NCBI RefSeq assembly: GCF_016743215.1
Contig: NZ_VRZC01000002.1
Span: forward strand, 1 to 64,000
Origin: Geminocystis sp. GBBB08
GTDB lineage: Bacteria; Cyanobacteriota; Cyanobacteriia; Cyanobacteriales; Cyanobacteriaceae
DNA length: 64,000 nucleotides
Direction of reading: 5' to 3'
A model generated the notes under the pieces. It searched no databases and had not been told where the DNA came from. It saw only the letters and a program-made list of their open reading frames with translations. Position numbers and translations under genes: made by a program. Below, piece by piece: positions 31,971-42,277 of the stretch (positions are counted from its first letter, which is position 1; every line of letters starts with the position of its first letter).

Positions 31971-33827
31971 TTATCTAATAAATTCAACTTTCATAAATTC
32001 TCTTTTTAGAATCTCTTCACTAAATTGAGCTTCGTCAATAATTAAATGTTGCGGATCATAAATAATATACAAAACACGACGATTGTTGTCTCCATATTTA
32101 GTAATATCTTCAGCTATATCTCTTGTAATTGGTCTTATATCTTCTTTTTTTCTAACATATTTTAATTCAATCCAAAGTTGTAAATGTTCGGCAGACCAAT
32201 CTGGTTTAGTAAAACAAGAAGACCAACGCATAAAAGGAAATTCACGCACTAGAGTCAAATCATGTCCTTGTAAAATTCCATCACATATTTCTTGAAGATG
32301 AGGTTCATCTTTTGGTTTATGGGTTTTACAAGCTGTCGGTATTCCATTTTTAAGAATTTTTGTAATTTTTTGAATATAATTTTGCCATGAAGAAGATAAA
32401 TGTTTTTGACCAGCAATCATCGCTATCATTGAGCTTTTTTCAAGATGTCCATTAAAGAGAGCTTTACTATTATTTTGAATTTGTGTTTGAAGAACATTAG
32501 CCACATTTAATCCGTGCCTTTTGTGCATTTCTATAATCTGTTGAGCAACTTGACTTTGTTTAGAGAAAGATCGGGTAGCCCGTGAAATATCTCTATTAAA
32601 CTTTGTAGCTATTTCTTGATCACTCATTCTATCTAACTCAAAAGCGTGACGAGCATAATTAACTGCCATATTAGTTTCATATCCTTCTTTTCTTTTTCCA
32701 GTAAAGACATCTGATACATAATCAGTTTCTAGCTCATATTCTTCTTGATTAGCAGCAAAAATGGCAATTCTTCTATCAATACACTGACTACAAGTACCAC
32801 AATGCCATTGTGTTTTTGATTGATATATTTGATGGGCGCAAGAACAGGTAAAACCAATAAGTTCACTGGCATTATTTTGAGCAATAATAGAAACAATATC
32901 TGTTTTGGTTTTGAAGAAAAAAGGATTATCAATTTGAAAATCACGTTCGGTTATTAAACTATATAGTTCACTAAACCAATATAAAGCTAGTGGATGTGTT
33001 GTTCTTGAAGCTCTAGCTCTAATTGCTTCATCAGCTACTGGTAAATTTAAACTAACAATTCCATTCTCAAAAAATCTCACGCCATCAGAATTAATACATT
33101 CAGCGACTGCTGTTCCTAAAGCAGAAAAGAGAAAAGATCGAGTTCTTTGTGTATGTTCATGTCTAAGTGTTGTGCTATCCTTATTAACCCAAATGGGAAT
33201 ATGCTTTATTGTGATTTCTGGATAAAATTGACGTAATTTCTTAACAAGTTGCTTTACTCGTTTGTCCATTGTTGCAACACTTCTATGACTTACTAAAATT
33301 AAGTTTTTTCCAGTTGATGCTGTTTCAACTGCTCCGGCTAAAGAATCTAATCCACCTGAAAACATGAGAACTCTATCAATATTTTGCGTTGTCCACTTTT
33401 CTTGTTCATTTAGTTCTAAGTAAAGTTGTTTTGGTTCATTAGTTAATTGTTGAAACTGAAAGATATATTTGTCATCAGAAAGAAAATTTAAAACTCTAAT
33501 TAGCTTTTGTTTGACTTGCTCTTGATTCCAAAAATTTGGTTCACGCACCGCAATAATAAATTGAAAATCTCTGTCCCAAGATTCTTGACCGCTGCTTAGC
33601 CCTGATCTTCCTCTTGATATAGCACAATCCGCCGCAAAAACTAATGAAGCAATCTCAATTAGGTCTATAATTCTTGGTGATAAATTTTTGAGAAATATCT
33701 TGGTTAAGTTCTCTAAGCGAACATTAACGTTAGGATCTAAGCCTTGAGTATTTAGTTCTATTATTTGACGATCAGAAGTCTCCGAATAAATAGCTCCATT
33801 ACAAAGAAAAAGACGGGGTTTAATCAT
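31971..33827 (-). CDS. QueC-like (7-cyano-7-deazaguanine synthase fold) protein fused to a PD-(D/E)XK-like domain
   Basis: PP-loop VLMFSGGLDSLAGAVE, CxxCxxC-like SCAHQ...CGTCSQCIDRR, C-terminal KPDWSAEHLQLWIELKYV. Confidence 0.8.
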   Translation of the reverse strand: MIKPRLFLCNGAIYSETSDRQIIELNTQGLDPNVNVRLENLTKIFLKNLSPRIIDLIEIASLVFAADCAISRGRSGLSSGQESWDRDFQFIIAVREPNFWNQEQVKQKLIRVLNFLSDDKYIFQFQQLTNEPKQLYLELNEQEKWTTQNIDRVLMFSGGLDSLAGAVETASTGKNLILVSHRSVATMDKRVKQLVKKLRQFYPEITIKHIPIWVNKDSTTLRHEHTQRTRSFLFSALGTAVAECINSDGVRFFENGIVSLNLPVADEAIRARASRTTHPLALYWFSELYSLITERDFQIDNPFFFKTKTDIVSIIAQNNASELIGFTCSCAHQIYQSKTQWHCGTCSQCIDRRIAIFAANQEEYELETDYVSDVFTGKRKEGYETNMAVNYARHAFELDRMSDQEIATKFNRDISRATRSFSKQSQVAQQIIEMHKRHGLNVANVLQTQIQNNSKALFNGHLEKSSMIAMIAGQKHLSSSWQNYIQKITKILKNGIPTACKTHKPKDEPHLQEICDGILQGHDLTLVREFPFMRWSSCFTKPDWSAEHLQLWIELKYVRKKEDIRPITRDIAEDITKYGDNNRRVLYIIYDPQHLIIDEAQFSEEILKREFMKVEFIR

Positions 33828-34630
33828 AGCTCCGCCTCCTGTTGTTTTAATTCAGCTTGTAATTTTTTCAATGCTACAGCCATAAAATTTGAAGAATTAT
33901 CCAGATTGATTCCTTCTTGAAATTCTGTTTTTGAATACCATTGACCACAGAAGTCATAAACAATTTTGGCGCTTTGTTCACAATGACGCTGTAAAGCTTC
34001 ATTAAATTTAGTTAATTCGCCAATATTAGTCAGTTGTTCAGTATTTAGATTGGCGGCTGTAATTCGACTAAGATAAAAGTTAAGAAATCGAGCCATAAAA
34101 CGACCAAAAAATACCTGACCTAACTGGGAAAACCCTTTTTTTGTCGAAAGTTGATTAATGACTGAGATTAGTTCATCTCTAGTATTTCCAAAAAGAGGAA
34201 TTTGTTGATTCGATGCTAATGAGCTAAATGCTTCTCCAATGGCTTGTTGTGCAATTTCACTAATATCTGTGCTACATGATTGCTCGAATAAAACGTCATC
34301 AATTACAGTTTGAATTTTTGTTGTTAAATCAAAAATAGTGGCATCTTCAGAAAGATAAATGCCTATTTTTTCTAAACTTGTTTGCCAATCTGAAGCTCTG
34401 GTTGCTAAAACAATCTGAGTCAATAAATAGAAACTATATCTAAGCCCAAAATCTTGTTTGGCTCTTTCTAAACCTTTTTGTGCAGCGTTAAGAGTTTCTC
34501 TAGCAAGTTCATGAACATTATCAGACAATTTTTCAGATTTATTAGACTCACTAGAAGGATTAGCAACTAATGAAACAACAGACTGCCATTTTTTTGTTGT
34601 TGGTATTTTTCCGAGACGTACATGACCCAT
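33824..34630 (-). CDS. Uncharacterised partner of QueC-like protein
   Basis: Overlaps the QueC-like ORF by 4 bp; MGHVRLGKIPTTKKWQSVV. Confidence 0.75.
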   Translation of the reverse strand: MGHVRLGKIPTTKKWQSVVSLVANPSSESNKSEKLSDNVHELARETLNAAQKGLERAKQDFGLRYSFYLLTQIVLATRASDWQTSLEKIGIYLSEDATIFDLTTKIQTVIDDVLFEQSCSTDISEIAQQAIGEAFSSLASNQQIPLFGNTRDELISVINQLSTKKGFSQLGQVFFGRFMARFLNFYLSRITAANLNTEQLTNIGELTKFNEALQRHCEQSAKIVYDFCGQWYSKTEFQEGINLDNSSNFMAVALKKLQAELKQQEAEL

Positions 34631-34881
34631 ATTTACGTCCTTTGAATACGAATAATATTAATTAACATTATTTAAGTAAATCATTCGATTATATGAGTTA
34701 GTTTAAGCTAAAAGTTGTATTAAATCAATTCTAAAAATTTTCAAAACAGAAAAGCAAAGAGTACTTTTGGTTATGTTTTAGATCATTTGCATTCTATGTT
34801 TTAGATCTTGACTTGAAATATTTTCAATTTCTTGACTCTGTTAAACTTTTGTATCATACTTAAAGTCTTATCATAAAATCC

Positions 34882-36660
34882 CTATGTGTTTTTGTCTGTA
34901 GATTGATTTTTAGAAATTTTATGCAAACAACATAAATGTAAAGTAATCCACCAAAAATAAACAGCGGATGATGTATAAAAGTGATTTATGTCTAATAAAC
35001 CATGAGCCATATTGTTTCTTAAATTAGAGCCAAAACCTTTTCGATTCAATAAGCAAACTAAATCAAAGACAATATCTTCCCCATAAAGAATTTCTAAATC
35101 TTTAAGATGTTTATTTTCATCAAAAAGTACGCTCATAATATGTTCATCTTGTATGCCACCTTTATCCGTATCTAAAAAAGATGTAATTTTACCCATACCT
35201 TTGACAACATGACGAAGAGAATTTTCTATTTGAGGGATTAAAAGATGTGTTGCAACTAAAAAGTCTCCTATCAAACCACTATATAGTCCTCTCGCAAATA
35301 TTTCTTCTCTACCTCTTGGAATAAAAGGATTATCAACTACAAATGAGTAAAAATCACTAACTTTAACATAATGTTCTAAATTTATTTGGTTTCTCATAGG
35401 CTCAATAATGCCATAAACTTGAGCATTTTGATGGTAAACGGCAATTTTACACATTTCATCTTCTAAAGAGGGATTTATTCCTATCACTTTACCCATTTCG
35501 TTTATAGAAATAGATGGAAATAAGTAGAAAAGACTATTTTCCATTAAATCTTTTGTTTGTTGTTTTATATCTTGTTTACTTGGAGATTTGGAATCCAGAG
35601 CTAAAACATAAATAGCTTCATCAAATTTTTTTCTTTTTACTCTATTTATTGCTTGTATAGCAATGTTACTCAAATTTATTTCTTGTGAAAATAGTCCTAA
35701 TTCTCTAGTAGATTTTTGTTGATAATCAAGTAACTTTAAATGTATTTCTTCTTCACGTTTCTGATTATTTCCAATGTTTCTTAGTGCTTCAATCGCCTTT
35801 GCTAAAAAACGTGAGGCGACTAAATAACTAGGTGGTGATTGATTAATTTTATCTTCTGCTTCTTGAATATAAGTTTCTGCATAATTTAGAGATGCACAAC
35901 GTTCGCAATTAATATTTTTATCTTTTTTATACCAACCAATAGCTATACACCAATAATTTCTTGCCAAGCTCCAATTATGTTTATTTTCAGCTTTCTTAGC
36001 TAATTTTTCTGCCAAAGGTGCGTATATTGATGGATCTCCTTGTTTAAATTCTTGTAAAAATTCCATCAATTTTGCTGATAAAAAAAGAGGATCTTCTCCA
36101 TTATATTTTTGTAATACATTTTCAATATGTTCAAAAACTTTTTGTTTCTGGATTTTTTGATTAGTTTGATAAGCTAAACGAATAGCACGTTCAATTCTAT
36201 CTATTGAATAAGTCCAATGTTCTGGATCTTCCAAGGATTTAGCTGACTCTAAATAATTATCAATAGCGAGTTGTGCCATACGATAATTTTTTTTCCGAAT
36301 CCAAATAATATCTGCAATTCTTGCTTTTAATTCATAATCATTTATATGTGATACCCAATCTTGTAAAAATATAAAATATTCATCAGGAATTTGCTCAATA
36401 ACATCTGTTGCAAACGGTTGATCTAATGATTCTGGTTTTAGTTTAGGATATGTAATTCTTGATAACAATAGTAAAGTGATTTGATGTTCTGGACTGACAT
36501 TATTATTTTGCTCAGTTTCTTTTAGTTTTTTTGAAAAACCTTTACTATAGTGAAAACAATCTTTTTTTTCAGAATTATTAATAACTTCTTGCCATTGAGA
36601 ATTATGAAAATTTTCTATTGTTAAATTCAGATTTGTAAATTGAAAGTTCATCATAATCAA
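34882..36660 (-). CDS. DUF4209-like (HEPN-type) protein
   Basis: C-terminal GSNLRNNMAHGLLDINHFYTSSAVYFWW, DxxILYGEDIVFDLVCLLN. Confidence 0.7.
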   Translation of the reverse strand: MIMMNFQFTNLNLTIENFHNSQWQEVINNSEKKDCFHYSKGFSKKLKETEQNNNVSPEHQITLLLLSRITYPKLKPESLDQPFATDVIEQIPDEYFIFLQDWVSHINDYELKARIADIIWIRKKNYRMAQLAIDNYLESAKSLEDPEHWTYSIDRIERAIRLAYQTNQKIQKQKVFEHIENVLQKYNGEDPLFLSAKLMEFLQEFKQGDPSIYAPLAEKLAKKAENKHNWSLARNYWCIAIGWYKKDKNINCERCASLNYAETYIQEAEDKINQSPPSYLVASRFLAKAIEALRNIGNNQKREEEIHLKLLDYQQKSTRELGLFSQEINLSNIAIQAINRVKRKKFDEAIYVLALDSKSPSKQDIKQQTKDLMENSLFYLFPSISINEMGKVIGINPSLEDEMCKIAVYHQNAQVYGIIEPMRNQINLEHYVKVSDFYSFVVDNPFIPRGREEIFARGLYSGLIGDFLVATHLLIPQIENSLRHVVKGMGKITSFLDTDKGGIQDEHIMSVLFDENKHLKDLEILYGEDIVFDLVCLLNRKGFGSNLRNNMAHGLLDINHFYTSSAVYFWWITLHLCCLHKISKNQSTDKNT

Positions 36661-36845
36661 ATGAATTGAATAAATTTAATTAAATTATAAATATGAAGTT
36701 TTATAAAATTATTTAAAAGAAAAATAAATGTTTTAAAAATAAATGATAAAAATTTTTAGTTTCAGTAAATACGATTTAAAAGTTAAGCTAATAATACAAT
36801 AATTAAATAATCAAATATATTATTAATCGAATTAATTATTGAATC

Positions 36846-36960
36846 AATAGACATCTCCAGAAATTAGTAAGAGGGTAGCAGAAATCAGAGATAAAATATT
36901 CTTAATTGACAATTTATTTATTAAAATTGATTTTATTTTTAATTGTGGTCGATGTCTAAT
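36846..36960. mobile_element. MITE-like element (115 bp), same TIR family as 30077-30160
   Basis: aatagacatctccag ... ggtcgatgtctaat. Confidence 0.75.
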
Positions 36961-37195
36961 TAATAATAACAATTTTCTTATTAATTTAAAGCAATCTTAA
37001 ATCATGTACTTAGGAAGACTAATTTTTCTTAAGATAAGAACAGGACAATTAATGGGATTCTAATTTAGAACTCATTTAGGGTTGCTATACTAAGAATAGT
37101 TACCTCTAAATCTAACTTTTTAAGGAGAACTTAAATTTTTTGTATGCATCTGATAAACTCTGTAAACCCTATATTATGATGTTCTAATTATTATA

Positions 37196-37504
37196 TTAAC
37201 TAAAATTATTATTATCAAATAACGATAATTGTCCAAGGGAAATATTGCCTTTTCTACCTTTATGATAAGACAAATGACAACCGCTACAAACAGGGATTAA
37301 ATTTTCTGGACGATTATTTTCTGGTTTATAATCAGCATGATGTACAACTAATGTCTTTTTCATTCTCTCAGATTTAGTTAATTTTGAAATATCATCCGAT
37401 GGTTTTAAACACTGCATTCCGCACGAATGGCAAACCCAATTAACAGCTTCTTTTTTTTCTCGTGCAATTTCATTCCAATTATCAGGATAACGAGATTTTG
37501 ACAT
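37196..37504 (-). CDS. HNH endonuclease-like protein
   Basis: CHSCGMQC, VVHHADYKPENNRPENLIPVCSGCHLSYH. Confidence 0.88.
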   Translation of the reverse strand: MSKSRYPDNWNEIAREKKEAVNWVCHSCGMQCLKPSDDISKLTKSERMKKTLVVHHADYKPENNRPENLIPVCSGCHLSYHKGRKGNISLGQLSLFDNNNFS

Positions 37505-37717
37505 TAATAAACCTTTATTCTAATTAAAAAATTAAAAAATCAAGCGGTACAGGCAGGCATTAAGCCCAACTGCTCCTACAAACTAATAAAAAATCTTTTC
37601 TCAAAAAGTCTAATAAAAAATAGACAAGTGAGGTGTCACAAATAGCAAAAATCACCAAAACTGTTACAGTAGATAAAAGCATTAACTTTCAATACTTTTA
37701 ACCTATTTTACCGAAAA

Positions 37718-38674
37718 ATGCCTCATAGTAATTGTGACAGTATCAGCAAAAGAAAAAAACTCTTAGATGAATTAGGTAAACTCCCAGAAGCCATAGTCGA
37801 AAACCAAGAATGGTTATATATGTTAGAAGAAGACACCAGACATTCACTATCTATTGAGGGATATTTTGCCACTGAAGAAGAATTAAAAGCCGTCTTACAA
37901 GGAAAAAAAACCCAACCAGAAATATTAAATTATTATCGTACATCTCAATTTGTTTATGATTTAGGACTACAATATTATCGAGAAAAATCTATTTTTTTAG
38001 ACTTAGCTTTAATTCGTACTATTCACAGTCAATTATTGAGAGGAATTGATAAATATAGCTATTATTGTGGTAAGTTTAGAATCAATCCAATTATTATTCA
38101 TGGAGCAAAGGTAAAACCGCCTGAATTTGACATTGAAAATTATGTAAAAATTTTTTGTGAATATAGTAAAATTTGTTGGCAAACTTACCCTATTTTAGAA
38201 GCATTATCCCGTATTCATACCTTATTTGAAAGTATCCATCCTTTTCAAGATGGTAATAGTAGAGTAGGGAGAATTTTACTTAATTATTTAGCCATTTCTC
38301 AAGGTTATCCTCCCATTGTTATTAAGGGGATTGAATTATCAGAAAGAAATAAATATTATCAAGCCTTAGAGTTAGCAGATATAGGTTTTCATAAAGGATT
38401 TTTTAACTCTAATTTATCTACTATTAAAAAGCATTTAGATATGGGAAATTATAGTTTATTAAAAGAGCTATTATATTTAGGATTAAAACCTAGATTAGAA
38501 AAAATGATTATTACAGCATTAAAGATTAAAGAACCACTATTAATATTAAGAGATTTAAGTGATTATTTTCAGGTAAAAGAAACGACTCTACGTCAATGGA
38601 TTAAAAGAAATAAATTAATAGCAATTAAAGAAAATAACAAACTTTATAGTCACCCAAAATTATACTTAGAATAA
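37718..38674 (+). CDS. Fic family protein with C-terminal wHTH
   Basis: SIHPFQDGNSRVGRILLNYL Fic motif; LSIEGYFATEEE near N-terminus. Confidence 0.9.
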   Translation: MPHSNCDSISKRKKLLDELGKLPEAIVENQEWLYMLEEDTRHSLSIEGYFATEEELKAVLQGKKTQPEILNYYRTSQFVYDLGLQYYREKSIFLDLALIRTIHSQLLRGIDKYSYYCGKFRINPIIIHGAKVKPPEFDIENYVKIFCEYSKICWQTYPILEALSRIHTLFESIHPFQDGNSRVGRILLNYLAISQGYPPIVIKGIELSERNKYYQALELADIGFHKGFFNSNLSTIKKHLDMGNYSLLKELLYLGLKPRLEKMIITALKIKEPLLILRDLSDYFQVKETTLRQWIKRNKLIAIKENNKLYSHPKLYLE

Positions 38675-38736
38675 GTTAATTATATTTTAATATTTTAGGA
38701 TTTTAAAAAGTTTTTATTTATCTATATAATTAATGA

Positions 38737-39087
38737 TTAATCATCAAGATTTGCCATTGGGTTTGATTTACAATTCTGAGTTCTAATCATATTTTTCTTC
38801 AATCCCAATTTACACGCTTGAACATAAATACTATGACGACTACGATTTAGTTTTTGTCCCAATAATTTAGCAGGTGTTTCCAAATATTCATTTCTTAAAA
38901 TCTCATTTTCTAATTCAGTCCATCCTTTTGTAGGTAAAGAGTAGTAATTAGTAAAAGAATAAATGGAGTTTATTGTTCTACCTAGTGCGTTCGCAATTTC
39001 ATTAACTGTTTTATGTTCTTCTTTTAATTGTCTTATCAGCTTTATTTCCGATAAATTTATTGATTTATAATGATTCGTTGCTGTCAT
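38737..39087 (-). CDS. Two-unit HTH (SANT/Myb-like) DNA-binding protein
   Basis: VNEIANALGRTINSIYSFTNYY and PAKLLGQKLNRSRHSIYVQACKLGL. Confidence 0.7.
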   Translation of the reverse strand: MTATNHYKSINLSEIKLIRQLKEEHKTVNEIANALGRTINSIYSFTNYYSLPTKGWTELENEILRNEYLETPAKLLGQKLNRSRHSIYVQACKLGLKKNMIRTQNCKSNPMANLDD

Positions 39088-39256
39088 TGTTATTCTTTTC
39101 TCATGTTATTATTGACAACAACTAATAAGCGTCAAAAGTTAAAAGTTAAAAGTATTCTTTTTGACTCTGTTTTTCATCCACTTTTTATGATCAGAACTAT
39201 GAACTCAGAAAGGAGGTACACTTTTCTACTGTACTTCGTAGTTCCTATTTCAGTAT

Positions 39257-39994
39257 TTAACTCAAAAATAACTGACGTTCTCGTGTTCGTCTTCTGGTTA
39301 ATCCTGCCAAGACTTTACCGCCGCCTCGATTCCATCGTAAAAATTGGTTCGCCGCCTCGCTATAATTGCCCTGATTTAATACTTTCACCAGTGTTGATTT
39401 TTGAAATGCTCCAACTCCTATATTGAAACACAGACTAACTAAGGCACTGAATTGATTACTGGTTAATGGTACTTTGATAACTTTACTAACTCCATCGGCA
39501 AATGTTTGTACTGTCCTAATTAATAATTTCTCTGCTTCTTCTTTACTGATGCGATCGCCCATTTTTACCTTCCTACCATCGAGATAAAAGGTCGAACCAT
39601 AGCCAATTGTTGGTATTCCAGCAGGACAAATATAGGCTTGATTTCTAAAACCTTCAAATTCTTTAATCAAGTCTAATCCTCTCTGGTTAATCTTTCTCTC
39701 AAAGGGCAATGGACAAGGGGCAAAGAGCAGAGGATTATTTAGTTCTGAGTTACTAGCTGATGAATTTGTCGCATATTTCATTAACCATTCGATCGTTGTT
39801 TTACCGATGAGATTCGGTTCTGTCAGATTATGTCCTTTTTTGAAGCTGTTAAATGCCGTTAAAGTTTGATTACCGACAATACCATCTATCGCTAATTTAT
39901 ACCCACAATTATTTAGTAACCGTTGCAGTTCCTTTACCTGCTTGATCGACAATTTATTAATATGAATTGGATTAATAATATTTGATAAAGTCAT
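39257..39994 (-). CDS. Endolysin: peptidoglycan-binding domain + phage-type lysozyme (GH24)
   Basis: QRLLNNCGYKLAIDGIVGNQTLTAF PGBD; LIKEFEGFRNQAYICPAGIPTIGYGST; GLTRRRTRERQLFL. Confidence 0.93.
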   Translation of the reverse strand: MTLSNIINPIHINKLSIKQVKELQRLLNNCGYKLAIDGIVGNQTLTAFNSFKKGHNLTEPNLIGKTTIEWLMKYATNSSASNSELNNPLLFAPCPLPFERKINQRGLDLIKEFEGFRNQAYICPAGIPTIGYGSTFYLDGRKVKMGDRISKEEAEKLLIRTVQTFADGVSKVIKVPLTSNQFSALVSLCFNIGVGAFQKSTLVKVLNQGNYSEAANQFLRWNRGGGKVLAGLTRRRTRERQLFLS

Positions 39995-40371
39995 TATTTC
40001 AAGTTAAAAGTTAAAAGTTAAAAATTGTCAGTAAAGACTAGGGCTTGTCATCATTTAGCTGTGAGAGGATAAATATTTTCGCTTATTTTCAATTGTCAAA
40101 GATAAAAGACTGAAACTCTTATCCATAGAAGACTTATAGATTTAATTGATGACACGCCCTAGGGAGCAGATAGCTCTTGCAAAGGAGTAGTGTTTATAAT
40201 TGATGTAAAATGTATCAAAATTGAAATAGAGCAATTATTTACTAAACTTAATCCTCGTGATTGTGGTAAATTTTAGTCAATTATCACGAATTAATCCTTA
40301 TTTTTTTCAAGGTTTCTTACAGTTCACGGATGGAAATTACTTTTGTTTACCATTTATCTTTGTTGGATGAG

Positions 40372-40581
40372 TTAATTTTTATCTTCAACAGTACGAATTA
40401 AATATCCTAAATATCCACTGATTAGTATTTTTAATAATTCGGTTACTAATGTTTGTGATTCTATGGATTTATTAAATAATATTGTTATTAATAAAATAGA
40501 TAAACCATAAAAAACTAAAAAAGTAATATTAATATTCATTACTAAGGTTTTTTTTGCTCTTTTTCTTGGTCTCTTAAACAA
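40372..40581 (-). CDS. Small two-TM protein, candidate holin
   Basis: 69 aa with two hydrophobic segments, upstream of endolysin. Confidence 0.5.
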   Translation of the reverse strand: MFKRPRKRAKKTLVMNINITFLVFYGLSILLITILFNKSIESQTLVTELLKILISGYLGYLIRTVEDKN

Positions 40582-41036
40582 TAATTTAGGTTATTAATAG
40601 AATTATCAAGATGGTTAATTTGTTTTTTAAAATCATCATGACTTTGATTATTATGTTGTTCTGATTTATTAATTTGTTGTTTAAAGTCATCATGTTCTTC
40701 TTCTAAATTACTTATTTTTTCCATTAATAATTGATTGATTGCTTCTATCTTTATATTAATTAACGTATTTTGATGATCATAATTATTATTGATTAGATTT
40801 ATTTCATTTGTTATTTTATTGAAATTATTTGATATTTTTTCATACATTTTATTTCTCGATTCTTCATTTTTTTTGATGAAGTTATTAATTGATTTATCTG
40901 TTGATTCAAGAATATCCTCCTTTACCGAGTCTAATTTTTTATTCAATCTATTTGTTAAAAATTTTGATATTGAATTCATGACGGTTGCTACGAATGAGAT
41001 TATCGCTATTATTGTTTCTATTATTCCTAATCCCAT
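40542..41036 (-). CDS. N-terminal TM + coiled-coil protein
   Basis: GIIETIIAIISFVATVMN TM, then long Asn/Lys-rich coiled coil. Confidence 0.6.
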   Translation of the reverse strand: MGLGIIETIIAIISFVATVMNSISKFLTNRLNKKLDSVKEDILESTDKSINNFIKKNEESRNKMYEKISNNFNKITNEINLINNNYDHQNTLINIKIEAINQLLMEKISNLEEEHDDFKQQINKSEQHNNQSHDDFKKQINHLDNSINNLNYCLRDQEKEQKKP

Positions 41037-41305
41037 AGTTAAGTTAAAAGTTAAAAGCTAATAATTGAAGTTAAATATCAAGAAAAAGATAATGAATCAT
41101 GAACAATTGTCTATTTACCCTTATTAGCAATAGATAAATTATTTTGCCTTTTTATTAATAATAATATGTAAATCACGAAATTTATCTGGTTGTAAAAAAT
41201 GATTCCAAGAGAATTTAACTTTTTAAATACAATCTATTATTTTATTGATTATATTAATTAGGATGCTCAATATATTAAGCCCGTACAATCAATTAACATA
41301 ATAAA

Positions 41306-42244
41306 ATGGTTCAAGGAATTGCTTTACATATTGGTATTAATCACGTTGATAATAATGGTTATGGTGTTCAAGTACCGCCTTTATTCGCCTGTGAAAATGA
41401 TGCTATTGCTCTAAAACAAATCACTGATAATAATGGTTTTAAGTCAACTTTATTATTATCTCCAGAAGCAACTACTATTAACATTATTTCTCATATAAAA
41501 GAGTCAGCTAAACAACTAAAATCAGGTGATACTTTTTTATTGAGTTATTCAGGTCATGGTAGCCAAATTAAGGATAATAATGGCGATGAAGAAGACGAAA
41601 AAGACGAATTTTTTGTTACTTATGATAAGCCATTATTCGATGATGAATTACATTTTTTATTCCCTTTATTTGCAGAAAATGTAAGAGTAATTATTATTGC
41701 AGATTGTTGTCATAGTGGTACTATTACTCGTTCTGTGAAAGGGCAAAGTACAAAGGGCAAAGTACAAAGGTTAAATCGTAATTTATCTTCAGAAATTAGT
41801 CAAGATATTTTTGCTGATAAACGTAAATTTAACCAATTAAAAAATAGATTAGCTAAATTAACAAATAATCAGAAAGAAATAAAAGCAGGAATTATTAGTT
41901 TATCCGCTTGTAATGATAAACAATTAGCGGCGGAAGGCAAAAATTATGGTGCTTTTACTGAATCTTTACTCAAATTAGTTACTAAGAATCAAAAACCCAA
42001 AAAAGGCGAAAAACCGAAGCGTTTAACTCCTAGTTATTTAATTAATGAAACTAAATTATTACTAAAAGGTAAAAACCAAACTCCCCAATTAAATAAACAC
42101 GGAATTATTCCTCGTTCTTTTCTTCTTCAAGATGTTTTTCAATTAACTGACTATAAAGGAATTAAATTCCCTAAAGCACCAAAACGCCCAACACCAAGCC
42201 AAACAGCGGGTAGTGCTACTCGTTTTTCTAATTCATCAATTTAA
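41306..42244 (+). CDS. Metacaspase-like C14 peptidase
   Basis: FLLSYSGHGSQ (His) and IIADCCHSGT (Cys). Confidence 0.93.
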   Translation: MVQGIALHIGINHVDNNGYGVQVPPLFACENDAIALKQITDNNGFKSTLLLSPEATTINIISHIKESAKQLKSGDTFLLSYSGHGSQIKDNNGDEEDEKDEFFVTYDKPLFDDELHFLFPLFAENVRVIIIADCCHSGTITRSVKGQSTKGKVQRLNRNLSSEISQDIFADKRKFNQLKNRLAKLTNNQKEIKAGIISLSACNDKQLAAEGKNYGAFTESLLKLVTKNQKPKKGEKPKRLTPSYLINETKLLLKGKNQTPQLNKHGIIPRSFLLQDVFQLTDYKGIKFPKAPKRPTPSQTAGSATRFSNSSI

Positions 42245-42277
42245 CTATTATTTCATTAATTAAATAAAGCAAAAATA

